NCBI GenBank assembly: GCA_026195895.1
Contig: JAPHRO010000027.1
Coordinates: 1 to 64,000, forward strand
Reading direction: 5' to 3'
Length of the DNA stretch: 64,000 nucleotides
Origin: Gammaproteobacteria bacterium
Lineage (GTDB): Bacteria > Pseudomonadota > Gammaproteobacteria > SZUA-229
Shown here: one piece after another, positions 1 to 7,896 of the stretch
Position numbering within the stretch: the first letter of the stretch is position 1
How the letters are laid out: every line of letters begins with the position of its first letter
Program-made: the position numbers and the translations under genes
The notes under the pieces: model-generated
Told to the model about the DNA's origin: nothing
Seen by the model: the letters and a program-made list of their open reading frames with translations, nothing else
The model's database searches: none

Positions 1-1
1 G

Positions 2-1297
2 GGGAAAAAAGAAGTATCTGTAAGACTAGGAGTTGACCACAAAACTGTTGGCAACTGGCTTTTGCTGGTAAATGGACCTAGATTAGACAGCGCACAAATA
101 CAGATCCTTAACGATCTTTTACCAACCAAGCCTAAAAAAACCAACCGACAATCATTTAAGTTTATTGATTTATTTGCAGGTATCGGCGGCATTAGGAAAG
201 GTTTTGAATCGATAGGTGGTGAATGCGTATTTACCAGCGAAAGAGATAAGTATGCTATCCAGACATATAAAGCCAATTATTATTGCGACCCTAACACTCA
301 TATCTTTAATGAAGACATAAGGGATGTAACTCTAACTTCAGATCTTTCTGTCTCAGAAAAGCAAGCTTACAAGCATATTGATCTGACCATTCCTGATCAT
401 GATGTGTTGCTAGCTGGCTTCCCCTGCCAGCCATTCTCTTTAGCTGGAGTTTCTAAAAAGAATGCTCTTGGTCGAGCGCATGGTTTCGAATGTAAAACAC
501 AAGGTACACTATTCTTTGATGTGGCACGTATTCTTGCAGCAAAAAAACCTGCAGCATTTTTATTAGAAAATGTTAAAAATCTAAAAAGCCACGACAATGG
601 TAAAACATTCAAAGTAATAATTGAAACTCTTCATGAGCTCGGATACTCAATTTCTGATGTAAATATCTCAGGATCCAAAGATCCAAAAGTAATTGATGGA
701 CAGAATTTTCTTCCACAGCACAGAGAAAGAATAGTACTAGTAGGTTTTAGAAAAGAACTGAACATACACGATAATTTTACTTTAAAAAATATAAGTAAAT
801 TCTACCCTAAAAATCGAGTCAAATTCTCAGAAATACTAGAACCTGAAGTCGATGACAAATATATACTAACACCTCGATTATGGGAATATCTATATGATTA
901 TGCTAAGAAACATAAAGCCAAAGGCAATGGATTCGGATATGGTTTAGTTAACCCAGACAACAAGCATGCAGTTGCAAGAACATTATCTGCACGATATCAC
1001 AAAGACGGATCAGAAATATTAATTGATAGAGGATGGAACATTAGCCTTGGAGAAAAAAACTTCTGGAGCAAGACAAACCAAAACAGAAGACCACGAAGGT
1101 TAACACCAAGAGAGTGCGCAAGGTTAATGGGATTTGATAAAATAACAGAAAGCACATTCAAAATTCCTGTTTCAGATACACAAGCATATAGACAATTTGG
1201 AAATTCAGTGGTTGTACCAGTATTCGAAGCTGTTGCTAAATTAATGAAAGAAAGGATTTATATAGCAAAGAAAAGCTCTAAAGCTAAAGCAGCATAG
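2..1297 (+). CDS. dcm: Dcm-like DNA (cytosine-5)-methyltransferase, 5' end cut by window edge
   Basis: Transfers a methyl group from SAM to C5 of cytosine. All C5-MTase motifs are visible: DLFAGIGG (SAM site), the catalytic PCQ loop in [38 protein letters not shown] and FGNSV near the C-terminus. Long stretches, including the target-recognition region after QHRER, closely resemble E. coli Dcm as I remember it, so CCWGG specificity is likely. The frame is open from base 2, and the codons before the TTG at 62 encode a helix-turn-helix-like segment ([14 protein letters not shown]). The true start is therefore upstream of the window and the TTG is not a convincing start. It converges on the minus-strand restriction operon with about 20 bp between the stop codons. 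No vsr gene follows. AT-rich composition matches the island. Confidence 0.93.
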   Translation, partial: GKKEVSVRLGVDHKTVGNWLLLVNGPRLDSAQIQILNDLLPTKPKKTNRQSFKFIDLFAGIGGIRKGFESIGGECVFTSERDKYAIQTYKANYYCDPNTHIFNEDIRDVTLTSDLSVSEKQAYKHIDLTIPDHDVLLAGFPCQPFSLAGVSKKNALGRAHGFECKTQGTLFFDVARILAAKKPAAFLLENVKNLKSHDNGKTFKVIIETLHELGYSISDVNISGSKDPKVIDGQNFLPQHRERIVLVGFRKELNIHDNFTLKNISKFYPKNRVKFSEILEPEVDDKYILTPRLWEYLYDYAKKHKAKGNGFGYGLVNPDNKHAVARTLSARYHKDGSEILIDRGWNISLGEKNFWSKTNQNRRPRRLTPRECARLMGFDKITESTFKIPVSDTQAYRQFGNSVVVPVFEAVAKLMKERIYIAKKSSKAKAA

Positions 1298-1317
1298 TAA
1301 TATCATATTCAAAAAAA

Positions 1318-2097
1318 CTATTCATAAGCAGAGCCTTCAAATAGCTTAACATGATCTTCATCTAATAATTTATCTACTGGTAAATTATCTAGCAGATGAA
1401 ACTCCTCAACAAGCGGCTTGAATTTATTCACTCCGTTTGGAGATATACAATTATAAAACAACAATAAAATTTCATAATCAGATAACTGCGCTCTAACTAT
1501 ATTTGTATAAAGTTGTTTGCGCTCGATACCTGACTCATTTATGAATCTAAATATATTATATAAATATCTGAAATAATGCCCCAAATCCTGCTGATGTTCT
1601 TTAAAAAACGCCACATATATACTAGAAACATAAGACTCGCTTTCACTCATTTGTTGAATATTTTTATCATACGTCTCTTTCAATCTTTTATAAAACATTG
1701 AAAAACAATCACGACCAGAGGCAACGAGCATATTACTATTGCCATCCATTTTATCTTCCTTATTCACTTTCTTTCTTAAATCGAGATCAGAGACAATCGA
1801 ATTATGAATTTCAATCATTTTAAAAAGAACATTTTCAAAATGTTGGACCTTTATTTCACTACGCGTAAGATCGAGATCCATTTTTTGTTGCCATATGGTA
1901 ACTATTAAGCCTGCGAAAGCTAATCCAGAAAATAACGATGTAAGAACGCCGAAGCTATCCCCAAATACTCCAGCTTGTCCAATTGTAGTACTATCGATAG
2001 GCCAAATATTTACGAGAATCACAATTCCATATAAAAGAAATATAGAAATGACAACAATAAAAGGGGCCATAATTCCTTTTTGTTTAATAAATTTCAT
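1318..2097 (-). CDS. Putative phage abortive infection membrane protein (putAbiC-like)
   Basis: A 259-residue protein with two N-terminal membrane segments (about residues 10-30 and 45-65) separated by a short linker containing GDSFGVLTSLFSGLAFAG, then a soluble, mostly helical domain. The pattern GDSFG..N/SLFSGLAFAGLI, a basic/helical linker, a GHYFRYLYNIFRFI-type segment and RAQLSDYEILLLFYN is what I know from the putative AbiC phage-exclusion family (Pfam putAbiC). It is the last gene of the minus-strand restriction operon, 15 bp after the HNH gene, so it is probably co-transcribed. Its mechanism is not known to me; a membrane-acting abortive effector is an inference from the family name and topology. 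The start at 2097 is the longest form; an ATG at 2070 would remove part of the first helix. Confidence 0.75.
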   Translation of the reverse strand: MKFIKQKGIMAPFIVVISIFLLYGIVILVNIWPIDSTTIGQAGVFGDSFGVLTSLFSGLAFAGLIVTIWQQKMDLDLTRSEIKVQHFENVLFKMIEIHNSIVSDLDLRKKVNKEDKMDGNSNMLVASGRDCFSMFYKRLKETYDKNIQQMSESESYVSSIYVAFFKEHQQDLGHYFRYLYNIFRFINESGIERKQLYTNIVRAQLSDYEILLLFYNCISPNGVNKFKPLVEEFHLLDNLPVDKLLDEDHVKLFEGSAYE

Positions 2098-2112
2098 AAT
2101 TTATCCATTATT

Positions 2113-3012
2113 TTACTCATAGGGAACATCTGCTATTTTAATTAAGCTTACACAACCATCTATACTCATACTTGGATTTTTTATAAGCTCTTTTAGGACT
2201 TCAATAGCTAACGGTGGATCTCTTCTATGTATCATAGAATGACAGTTACTACACAAGGGAACCAAGTCATTTATTGGATCAATAATATAATCTGACCCGA
2301 TTCTAGAAACAGGTGTAATATGATGTACTTCTATATATTCATCACCAATTTCTCCATATATTTCAGCAAAGACAAAACCACAAGCATGGCATTTAGCACC
2401 ATAGTGACTAATGCATGTTGCCCTATTTATGGGATTTCTCTCGTATTTATTTACTTCAACTCTGACTTTGGCACCTTCAGGTAATCCCCGCTCATATATT
2501 GGCAACTCATCACTAATATCTTCTAACTCTAACAAACAAAGTATTATCCCTAATAAATCTATTACAAATGCGCTCGATATTTTATTAAGAGCATCTTGAC
2601 TATCTTTAGCTTCTCTCGCCAACCTCCTGTCACAGATAAACTCTAGACTATTCCATTTATCTGCAAAATAAGCCTCTGATATCTTGTCAACACTATCTCC
2701 ATTAATACTTAATTCAATATTACAGTTAACACTTAAGCTATCTAAAGCCTTACAAAACACCTGAACTTTAGTGGAGTCAGCATCTCCCATACTTCTAAGT
2801 AAGCCACCCGAAAAATTATCCGCTCTAAAACTAGCTTCCATGACTCGTGTTGTTTTAGCTATTGCAATCGCAAACCCATTTGGCTTATTCAAATCGACCG
2901 GGCGGACAACAGAAAATATTTCACCATCGTATTCATCCTTAGCACCCTCAAACGAAATTCCATATTTTTTGGTGGCTTGAGAAGCAATATACTCTTCATC
3001 TAGAACGGACAT
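2113..3012 (-). CDS. HNH endonuclease, likely cleavage subunit of the restriction system
   Basis: About 299 residues. The C-terminal third is a zinc-type HNH (McrA-like) nuclease: CHAC at about residues 208-211, EVHHITPV with the paired histidines near 230, then the Asn of NDLVPLCSNCHSMIH near 248 and a second CxxC followed by the last His. All metal and zinc positions are intact. The N-terminal two thirds show no domain I recognise and may dock to partners or DNA. The ATG at 3012 has AAGGTGA upstream and follows the GHKL stop by one base; a GTG at 3021 would overlap that stop instead. Either way, translation is coupled to the ATPase. In this operon it is the only recognisable nuclease, so it is the natural cutter. 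Confidence 0.88.
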   Translation of the reverse strand: MSVLDEEYIASQATKKYGISFEGAKDEYDGEIFSVVRPVDLNKPNGFAIAIAKTTRVMEASFRADNFSGGLLRSMGDADSTKVQVFCKALDSLSVNCNIELSINGDSVDKISEAYFADKWNSLEFICDRRLAREAKDSQDALNKISSAFVIDLLGIILCLLELEDISDELPIYERGLPEGAKVRVEVNKYERNPINRATCISHYGAKCHACGFVFAEIYGEIGDEYIEVHHITPVSRIGSDYIIDPINDLVPLCSNCHSMIHRRDPPLAIEVLKELIKNPSMSIDGCVSLIKIADVPYE

Positions 3013-3013
3013 T

Positions 3014-4618
3014 CTAGTCACCTTCGTTTATAGGGTCTGGCAAATCTGCAACTAGTTTTTTTAGATTTCTAGATACCTCAATTCTAAACTCCTCAAATGC
3101 ATCGCGGTTTTCATCATTTACATTATTAAATTCTGCTTGAGCAAGTGACCACAATAAAAAATCTAATGCTTGAATGACAACACTATTTTCTTTATTTGGA
3201 AGATAGGCTTTTGGATAATATGGATGACCTGTATTTAAAAGCACTCCAGAATTACCATTAATCAAAGCAGCCTCCCACAATACACCATTATCCAATGTAG
3301 ATGCTGTTGAAATATGCATTTCACCAGGAATTTCAGAAGTTATAATGCGTAGCTTTGCAACAGTTTCTCCGCTATTGTTTTGCACTGTTACTTCATCATT
3401 GTCAGCATTGACCGCAGTCACTTTTGCTGTTTTCATTACAGCAGATTTTTGATGAATTGCATTCCCTGAATTAGAATGAAGTAATACAGCAGCTCCCTTA
3501 GCTGTAGCTGCCGCACCTTTTCTATATCGACTTTCAGCCTCTCTCCGAGGAGCTGCCAATAGTTTATCTCTTAACCATTCGTAAAGATGTTCATTAAGTA
3601 AGATTCTTGATTTTTTGATATCCACCTGAAACGCATCATCAAGTTGATGATTAAATGAAAGCTCAACTCTTAATAAAGAAAAATGAGGCTCCTGTTTATA
3701 CATTCCAAGCCAGTCTGGCCCATGAATTAAGCGATTTTCACGATAGACATAAACCCCTTGTCTTTCGTTTGAGACTTTCGCTGCTACTCTATTTTCATCT
3801 GAACTAAACTCCTCTTTTCGAGGAAGAATATAAGCTCGCACTAAAAATGACGTTTTTATTCCACTTGGAAGTTGCACTGGGACATCTTGTTCTAAAACAG
3901 GCAATTGTGTTTCAATCAAACAAAATGGATCCCATGACGGCACACTCTCACCATTTAATTCAATTTCAAGTGTTCTGGTACGATCATCAGTTGGATCTAA
4001 AAATCGTTGATATACCATTGATATATGATTTTTTAGAGAGTTTAATAATCGCTTTGTTGCTCTTTTTAAAGGTTGTCCATCTGATTTTTTATAATCAGGT
4101 AATAAACGATCAACTTTTTCCCAAAGAACAAGGGTACCTGACTTACCATCTGCCACCTCATTTAATAAATCTATCTCATGTATTTCTGGGGATGCAATTT
4201 CCAGACCCCAGCTATTCGACTGCCCCATGAAGTCAAGATCCCATGTAGCACGAATCGGATCAGAACTTCCATCTGCTCTCGATATCAACGATAGTCTTTT
4301 ACAGAATGCTGTAGACGCTGTCTTCAATCCAAGACCAAACTTACCAAGACTCGCGGGATCATCTCTTCTTTTTGAACCATATTTCATAGCATTGATAAGC
4401 CCATCCCTATCCATACCACAACCGTTGTCTCCAATTGATATAGCTATATTACCCATATAATCTATACCTACACGAACATCGACTAATGTCGACCCAGCGG
4501 CAATAGAGTTATCAATAATATCCGCAATAGCAGTATTAAACTCATACCCCGTATCACGAAGCCCCTCGCTAACACGCGCAACATCTGGTGGTACATCTAT
4601 CGTTTCCAGATCAGTCAT
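3014..4618 (-). CDS. MORC/MutL-type GHKL ATPase of the restriction operon
   Basis: A 534-residue protein with an N-terminal GHKL (Hsp90/MutL/histidine kinase) ATP-binding fold. Motif N is AIADIIDNSI, with Asn37 for metal binding and Asp33 where MutL has its catalytic Glu. The G1 box is IGDNGCGM at 62-69 and the G2 lid KFGLGLKTAS at 93-102. A basic VDIKKSRI near the middle fits the S5-like transducer domain with its ATP-sensing Lys. The C-terminal 170 residues are unassigned. ATP-driven dimer clamping on DNA is the known behaviour of the family; a role as a clamp linking recognition to cleavage is inference. A good AGAGGT ribosome site precedes the ATG at 4618. It sits between the EcoRII-N-like gene (17 bp gap) and the HNH gene. 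Confidence 0.9.
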   Translation of the reverse strand: MTDLETIDVPPDVARVSEGLRDTGYEFNTAIADIIDNSIAAGSTLVDVRVGIDYMGNIAISIGDNGCGMDRDGLINAMKYGSKRRDDPASLGKFGLGLKTASTAFCKRLSLISRADGSSDPIRATWDLDFMGQSNSWGLEIASPEIHEIDLLNEVADGKSGTLVLWEKVDRLLPDYKKSDGQPLKRATKRLLNSLKNHISMVYQRFLDPTDDRTRTLEIELNGESVPSWDPFCLIETQLPVLEQDVPVQLPSGIKTSFLVRAYILPRKEEFSSDENRVAAKVSNERQGVYVYRENRLIHGPDWLGMYKQEPHFSLLRVELSFNHQLDDAFQVDIKKSRILLNEHLYEWLRDKLLAAPRREAESRYRKGAAATAKGAAVLLHSNSGNAIHQKSAVMKTAKVTAVNADNDEVTVQNNSGETVAKLRIITSEIPGEMHISTASTLDNGVLWEAALINGNSGVLLNTGHPYYPKAYLPNKENSVVIQALDFLLWSLAQAEFNNVNDENRDAFEEFRIEVSRNLKKLVADLPDPINEGD

Positions 4619-4635
4619 CTTAATACCTCTATAAT

Positions 4636-5061
4636 TTATGAATTAATTACTTTCCAACCGCCACCAAGAACAAGAACACCATCGTCATTCATACCCGGTC
4701 CTAAAATATTATTTCTATTGCAATGAACATAAATAGAACCATTTTCATCCATCTGGAAAACAAGTTCATCATCAACCTTTGCATCAACTGCCCTTAAATA
4801 TTTCGTCATACAAGTAAGTCTGAATTCGTTTCGAGTACCATCAAAAAACTTATTATTATAGTAAATAAAATTAAATTCCCATCTTGTATTATCATCCAGC
4901 TCTCTAACAATTAACTTAATCCTAGGATTCTTTGTTTTAGAATCAAGACTAGGGAAAAATCCCAGAACAGCTGGTTCTTTAGGAACAAGGATTCCTGCCT
5001 GATGTCCACCCGTGAGCCCTATATCATTCGCACTTAATTGTTTAGAAATTCGCTTTAACAT
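4636..5061 (-). CDS. Stand-alone EcoRII N-terminal-type (B3-like) DNA-recognition protein
   Basis: This 141-residue protein matches only the N-terminal effector domain of restriction enzyme EcoRII. Shared blocks are LSANDxGxTGGHQxG (residues 9-23), the FPS after it, YYN, and TRNExRLT in the middle. In EcoRII this B3-like pseudobarrel binds CCWGG allosterically, while a separate C-terminal PD-(D/E)XK domain cuts; that catalytic half (about 260 residues) is absent here. The protein is therefore probably a free CCWGG reader that hands the site to the ATPases and HNH nuclease. The ribosome site AAAGGAG is strong and the start lies 2 bp after the SNF2 stop. The resemblance is from memory of the EcoRII sequence; a profile search against the EcoRII-N family would settle it. 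Confidence 0.82.
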   Translation of the reverse strand: MLKRISKQLSANDIGLTGGHQAGILVPKEPAVLGFFPSLDSKTKNPRIKLIVRELDDNTRWEFNFIYYNNKFFDGTRNEFRLTCMTKYLRAVDAKVDDELVFQMDENGSIYVHCNRNNILGPGMNDDGVLVLGGGWKVINS

Positions 5062-5063
5062 AT

Positions 5064-6986
5064 TTACTCCTTTAAAATTGACTTTATAGGTGAAATTTCA
5101 AGGGCTTCAGCAATCACTGATGTTGATACTTTACCATCATGACCTGTAACTGCATTTGCAGCTAATTGTCGTTTATACTGAGCCCTCTCCATAATTACTT
5201 CCTCCAACGTATCCACAAAAAATAAATGGTGAATAGTGACAGGTTTATTCTGTTTTCTTCTATATGATCTACGAGATGCTTGCTCGGTTAATGCTGGATT
5301 CCACTCAGGATTGTAGTGAATAACATGATTTGCTGCGGTTATATTAAGCCCTGCACCAGCAGCTTTCGGATTCAAAAAAAGAACTCCAGCTCCATTATGA
5401 TTAAAAAAATCGTCAACAATTGGCTGCCTTTTTTCTACTGATACTCTACCGTCGATAAAATTAATATATACATCACTCCATCTCTTGGGCATATCCTGCA
5501 TAAATAGATCAACCATCCCCTGATATGTAGTGAATAGCAAAACTTTTTCTTTCTTAGTAAATATTTCTTCAAATATCTCTAATGTACGTTGGTACTTCGC
5601 CATTTCATAACATGGGTCAGAACTCCAATCAATCGACAGTCTCGGATGCGCGCATAACACACGAAGCTTCGTTGTAGCGACCAAACTTGCTGCACGGCCA
5701 TATTCCTCTAATGTTTCTTTACGAAGTGCTTCATACGCTTCAGCAAGCACTTTACTCATAATTATTGGTTGTGGAATCTCAATTTTATCAGGTAAATCTT
5801 TGGCCACATCATCTACATGTCTACGTAATATAACTGGTGCAATTATTGGAGCTAACCTTCCTGCATCCTCATTTACATTTTCATATTCTTTCTGAAATCC
5901 TCCTAAATCACCAAGAAGACCAGGTAAAGCAAAATCTGCCAATGACCATAGATCCTCTAATTTATTTTCCATTGGAGTGCCAGTTACAGCCACAGAGACT
6001 CTTCTAGGTAGTTTTTTGACGACAATTGTTCTTTGTGCTTCAGGGTTTTTGATATTTTGAGCTTCATCTAATACTAAAATATTCCATTCAATAGATGCCA
6101 ATAAAGGCTCATCTCTAATCGCAGTTTCATAGGACACCAATACAACATCATAACCTTTTAATTTATCGACTATTCCAGGCCTACTCATTCCTGCATGGAC
6201 AAATACGCTTATATCTGGTGAAAAATGCAATAATTCCCTACGCCAGTTCTCTAATAGAGTCGCCGGCATCACAATCAAAGACTGACTTCTTCCTTCGAGA
6301 TACTCCAATTGCAACAACGCAATCACCTGCAATGTTTTTCCTAAACCCATTTCATCTGCAAGAATACAACCAATGCTTTCATCAGCTATTAACTTTAAAA
6401 ATGAAGCACCATCTTTTTGATATGGATATAATTCGGCATTTAATCCTGGTATTTCACTACAAGCCTTAACCGGTTTATTTTTTGGATCATCAAAACTGAT
6501 AAACGGATCTTCTATCAACCCAATTTCATTAGCAATCCTTCTTAACTTTATAAGCTGACCTAGAGTAATTGGGGAATTTATTGGAATTAAATTTTTTGAT
6601 AACAGATCAGTAATTTCATCAAATGCTTCCTTATCTATTGGAAACCATTTTTCACCTACGATTAACTGGTCAATACCGGGAAGGATAGGCATGCTTTTAT
6701 TTTCAGCATCTATTATTATGGAAACATTAATATTAGAGCCTTTATCTAAATTAACTGATATACATGGAGTGGCAGGATACCTTGAAAATGTGAGTTGTGG
6801 TAATTGCTCACGAATATCTGGTGCGGCTTCGCTAGCATAAGTAATTGGCTGCGCGGAAAATATACTTAAATAAATACTTTTTGCATCAATTGGTACAATG
6901 GAATTCTCCATTGTAGATAATACAATCGCGTTATTCCTTATTAACCACCTCATTTCCATAAAATTGAACCAATACATTGAGCGCAT
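5064..6986 (-). CDS. SNF2-family DNA translocase/helicase, first gene of restriction operon
   Basis: A 640-residue SWI2/SNF2 ATPase. Motif I DEMGLGKT is at residues 211-218, motif II DEAQ at 307-310, motif III is VTGTPMENKLEDLW, and the C-terminal RecA lobe ends with QASRRSYRRKQ (motif VI arginines). The first 180 residues have no recognised domain. Family members move along double-stranded DNA using ATP without classic strand separation. In restriction-type operons such a motor would carry or remodel the complex on DNA (inference). It leads a five-gene minus-strand operon with gaps of 2, 17, 1 and 15 bp. No clear ribosome site precedes the ATG at 6986, and an internal start (ATG at the second or third Met) is possible. 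Confidence 0.92.
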   Translation of the reverse strand: MRSMYWFNFMEMRWLIRNNAIVLSTMENSIVPIDAKSIYLSIFSAQPITYASEAAPDIREQLPQLTFSRYPATPCISVNLDKGSNINVSIIIDAENKSMPILPGIDQLIVGEKWFPIDKEAFDEITDLLSKNLIPINSPITLGQLIKLRRIANEIGLIEDPFISFDDPKNKPVKACSEIPGLNAELYPYQKDGASFLKLIADESIGCILADEMGLGKTLQVIALLQLEYLEGRSQSLIVMPATLLENWRRELLHFSPDISVFVHAGMSRPGIVDKLKGYDVVLVSYETAIRDEPLLASIEWNILVLDEAQNIKNPEAQRTIVVKKLPRRVSVAVTGTPMENKLEDLWSLADFALPGLLGDLGGFQKEYENVNEDAGRLAPIIAPVILRRHVDDVAKDLPDKIEIPQPIIMSKVLAEAYEALRKETLEEYGRAASLVATTKLRVLCAHPRLSIDWSSDPCYEMAKYQRTLEIFEEIFTKKEKVLLFTTYQGMVDLFMQDMPKRWSDVYINFIDGRVSVEKRQPIVDDFFNHNGAGVLFLNPKAAGAGLNITAANHVIHYNPEWNPALTEQASRRSYRRKQNKPVTIHHLFFVDTLEEVIMERAQYKRQLAANAVTGHDGKVSTSVIAEALEISPIKSILKE

Positions 6987-7000
6987 ATATATACAAATTT

Positions 7001-7015
7001 ACTTTTCTGAAAAGT
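7001..7015. promoter_or_regulatory. Palindrome upstream of the restriction operon
   Basis: ACTTTTCTGAAAAGT is a perfect 15-bp dyad around a central T. It lies 15 bp before the first candidate start of the SNF2 gene, inside the AT-rich leader where the operon promoter must be. It may be an operator, or simply a hairpin in the mRNA leader. The rest of the 309-bp gap to the repressor gene at 7296 holds AT-rich DNA and no credible gene. Confidence 0.35.
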
Positions 7016-7295
7016 GATAAATTTAATAAAGTAATTTGCATCGATTCCATCAAAATACTTAAAAGTTTTATCTTGGCATGTCATTTATAATCCCTAAAAT
7101 GATATTTCATTTATTTTTTATAATACTTAGGTTTGGTCTTTCTTATTTGTCTGCCAATTTCCTATAATGCTTTAGCTGTTTTTCAGCACCAGTGTATCTC
7201 AACTATCTTCTTTTCAGACGAATCAGTACATAGCTCATTGGGATTTGAGAGTTCATTGCCTTCTCAGTCATAGAATTTTCCATCCTTGTATAACA

Positions 7296-7508
7296 TTACT
7301 TATTATCTTCCTCTACCCGCTCGAACAATTCACCTACTGAGCAATTTAGAAACTCGCATAATTCATCTACTGCGCTCAGCTCAATTCGCTGTGCAGTTTC
7401 TCTGTACAAGGCAGTAAGAGTATTACGATGCAAAGACGTCCCATTAGCTATATCAGCAATTTTCAGCTTTTTTTCACCTAGTATTCTGGACAAATTACAG
7501 CGAATCAT
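7296..7508 (-). CDS. Small Cro/C1-type (XRE family) repressor
   Basis: A 70-residue single-domain helix-turn-helix protein: KKLKIADIANGTSLHRNTLTAL forms helices 1-3 and ELCEFLNCSVGELFE the closing helices, as in the short HTH_26/Cro group. It has a strong GGAGAGGG ribosome site. It is transcribed away from the excisionase-integrase module, across an intergenic region carrying repeated TGCCCTRCAGYAGGGCA boxes, so it is the likely repressor of integrase expression and possibly of itself. It also lies directly upstream of the restriction operon, which it could influence. No partner activator is visible. Confidence 0.82.
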   Translation of the reverse strand: MIRCNLSRILGEKKLKIADIANGTSLHRNTLTALYRETAQRIELSAVDELCEFLNCSVGELFERVEEDNK

Positions 7509-7550
7509 TTTTACCCTCTCCTCTTATCCATGACGCAGCTTACCACATAT

Positions 7551-7621
7551 ATGCCCTACAGCAGGATATTTTTCTTGACTAGATGCCCTGCAGTAGGGCA
7601 TAATATAAATCAGCAGGGCAT
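7551..7621. promoter_or_regulatory. Operator cluster between repressor and excisionase genes
   Basis: Three related boxes. ATGCCCTACAGCAGG (7551-7565) is a left half plus a decayed right half. ATGCCCTGCAGTAGGGCAT (7583-7601) is a nearly perfect 19-bp dyad. AGCAGGGCAT (7612-7621) is a right half only. The full dyad lies within the spacer of a sigma70-like promoter facing the excisionase gene, so occupancy should shut that promoter. The neighbouring XRE protein is the obvious ligand (inference). Confidence 0.65.
7575..7604 (+). promoter_or_regulatory. Putative sigma70 promoter for the excisionase-integrase module
   Basis: TTGACT (7575-7580) and CATAAT (7599-7604) are separated by 18 bp and lie 56 bp before the excisionase ATG. 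The strongest operator dyad fills the spacer, which supports a repressed-promoter arrangement. Confidence 0.5.
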
Positions 7622-7659
7622 TCCTGCAAATATTTACCATAATTTTTAGGAGGAAACAT

Positions 7660-7896
7660 ATGAACCTTACATACCTAACAACGCAGGAACTAGCTGAGCG
7701 AATTAAATATAACGCTCGCACCATTCGTACTCGCTTAAAAGACAGCGTGCTGTTTGAAGGACGTCATTACATCAAACCCTTCGGTGGCCGTAAGACCTTG
7801 TACATTTGGGAGAATATTGAAAAGGATATGGCGATGCCTAGCACTTCTAATGACTTTGCCATCCCTATGGCTGGAGGAGGTGTGTGCCATGGCTAA
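7660..7896 (+). CDS. Excisionase-like winged-helix protein
   Basis: A 78-residue protein starting at an ATG with an AGGAGG ribosome site. The N-terminal YLTTQELAERIKYNARTIRT is a MerR/excisionase-type helix-turn-helix, followed by a wing-like GRHYIKPFGGRKTLYIW. Small proteins of this shape commonly sit immediately before DUF3596-type integrases. The stop overlaps the integrase start by 8 bp, giving coupled translation. Excisionases bend the attachment DNA and set the direction of recombination; that role here is inferred from position and fold. Confidence 0.75.
   Translation: MNLTYLTTQELAERIKYNARTIRTRLKDSVLFEGRHYIKPFGGRKTLYIWENIEKDMAMPSTSNDFAIPMAGGGVCHG

Noticed and set aside
3847-4230. 127-codon plus-strand frame inside the GHKL gene
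   Set aside because: Antisense to a gene with clear motifs; composition is that of reverse-complemented coding DNA.
1-7000. DISARM or BREX system
   Set aside because: A Dcm-like methylase with an SNF2-type ATPase recalls DISARM, but DUF1998 (DrmB), a DrmA-type helicase and the phospholipase D subunit are absent, as are all BREX hallmark genes.
7524-7724. 66-codon minus-strand frame across the operator region
   Set aside because: It covers the operators, promoter and excisionase start on the opposite strand; a shadow.
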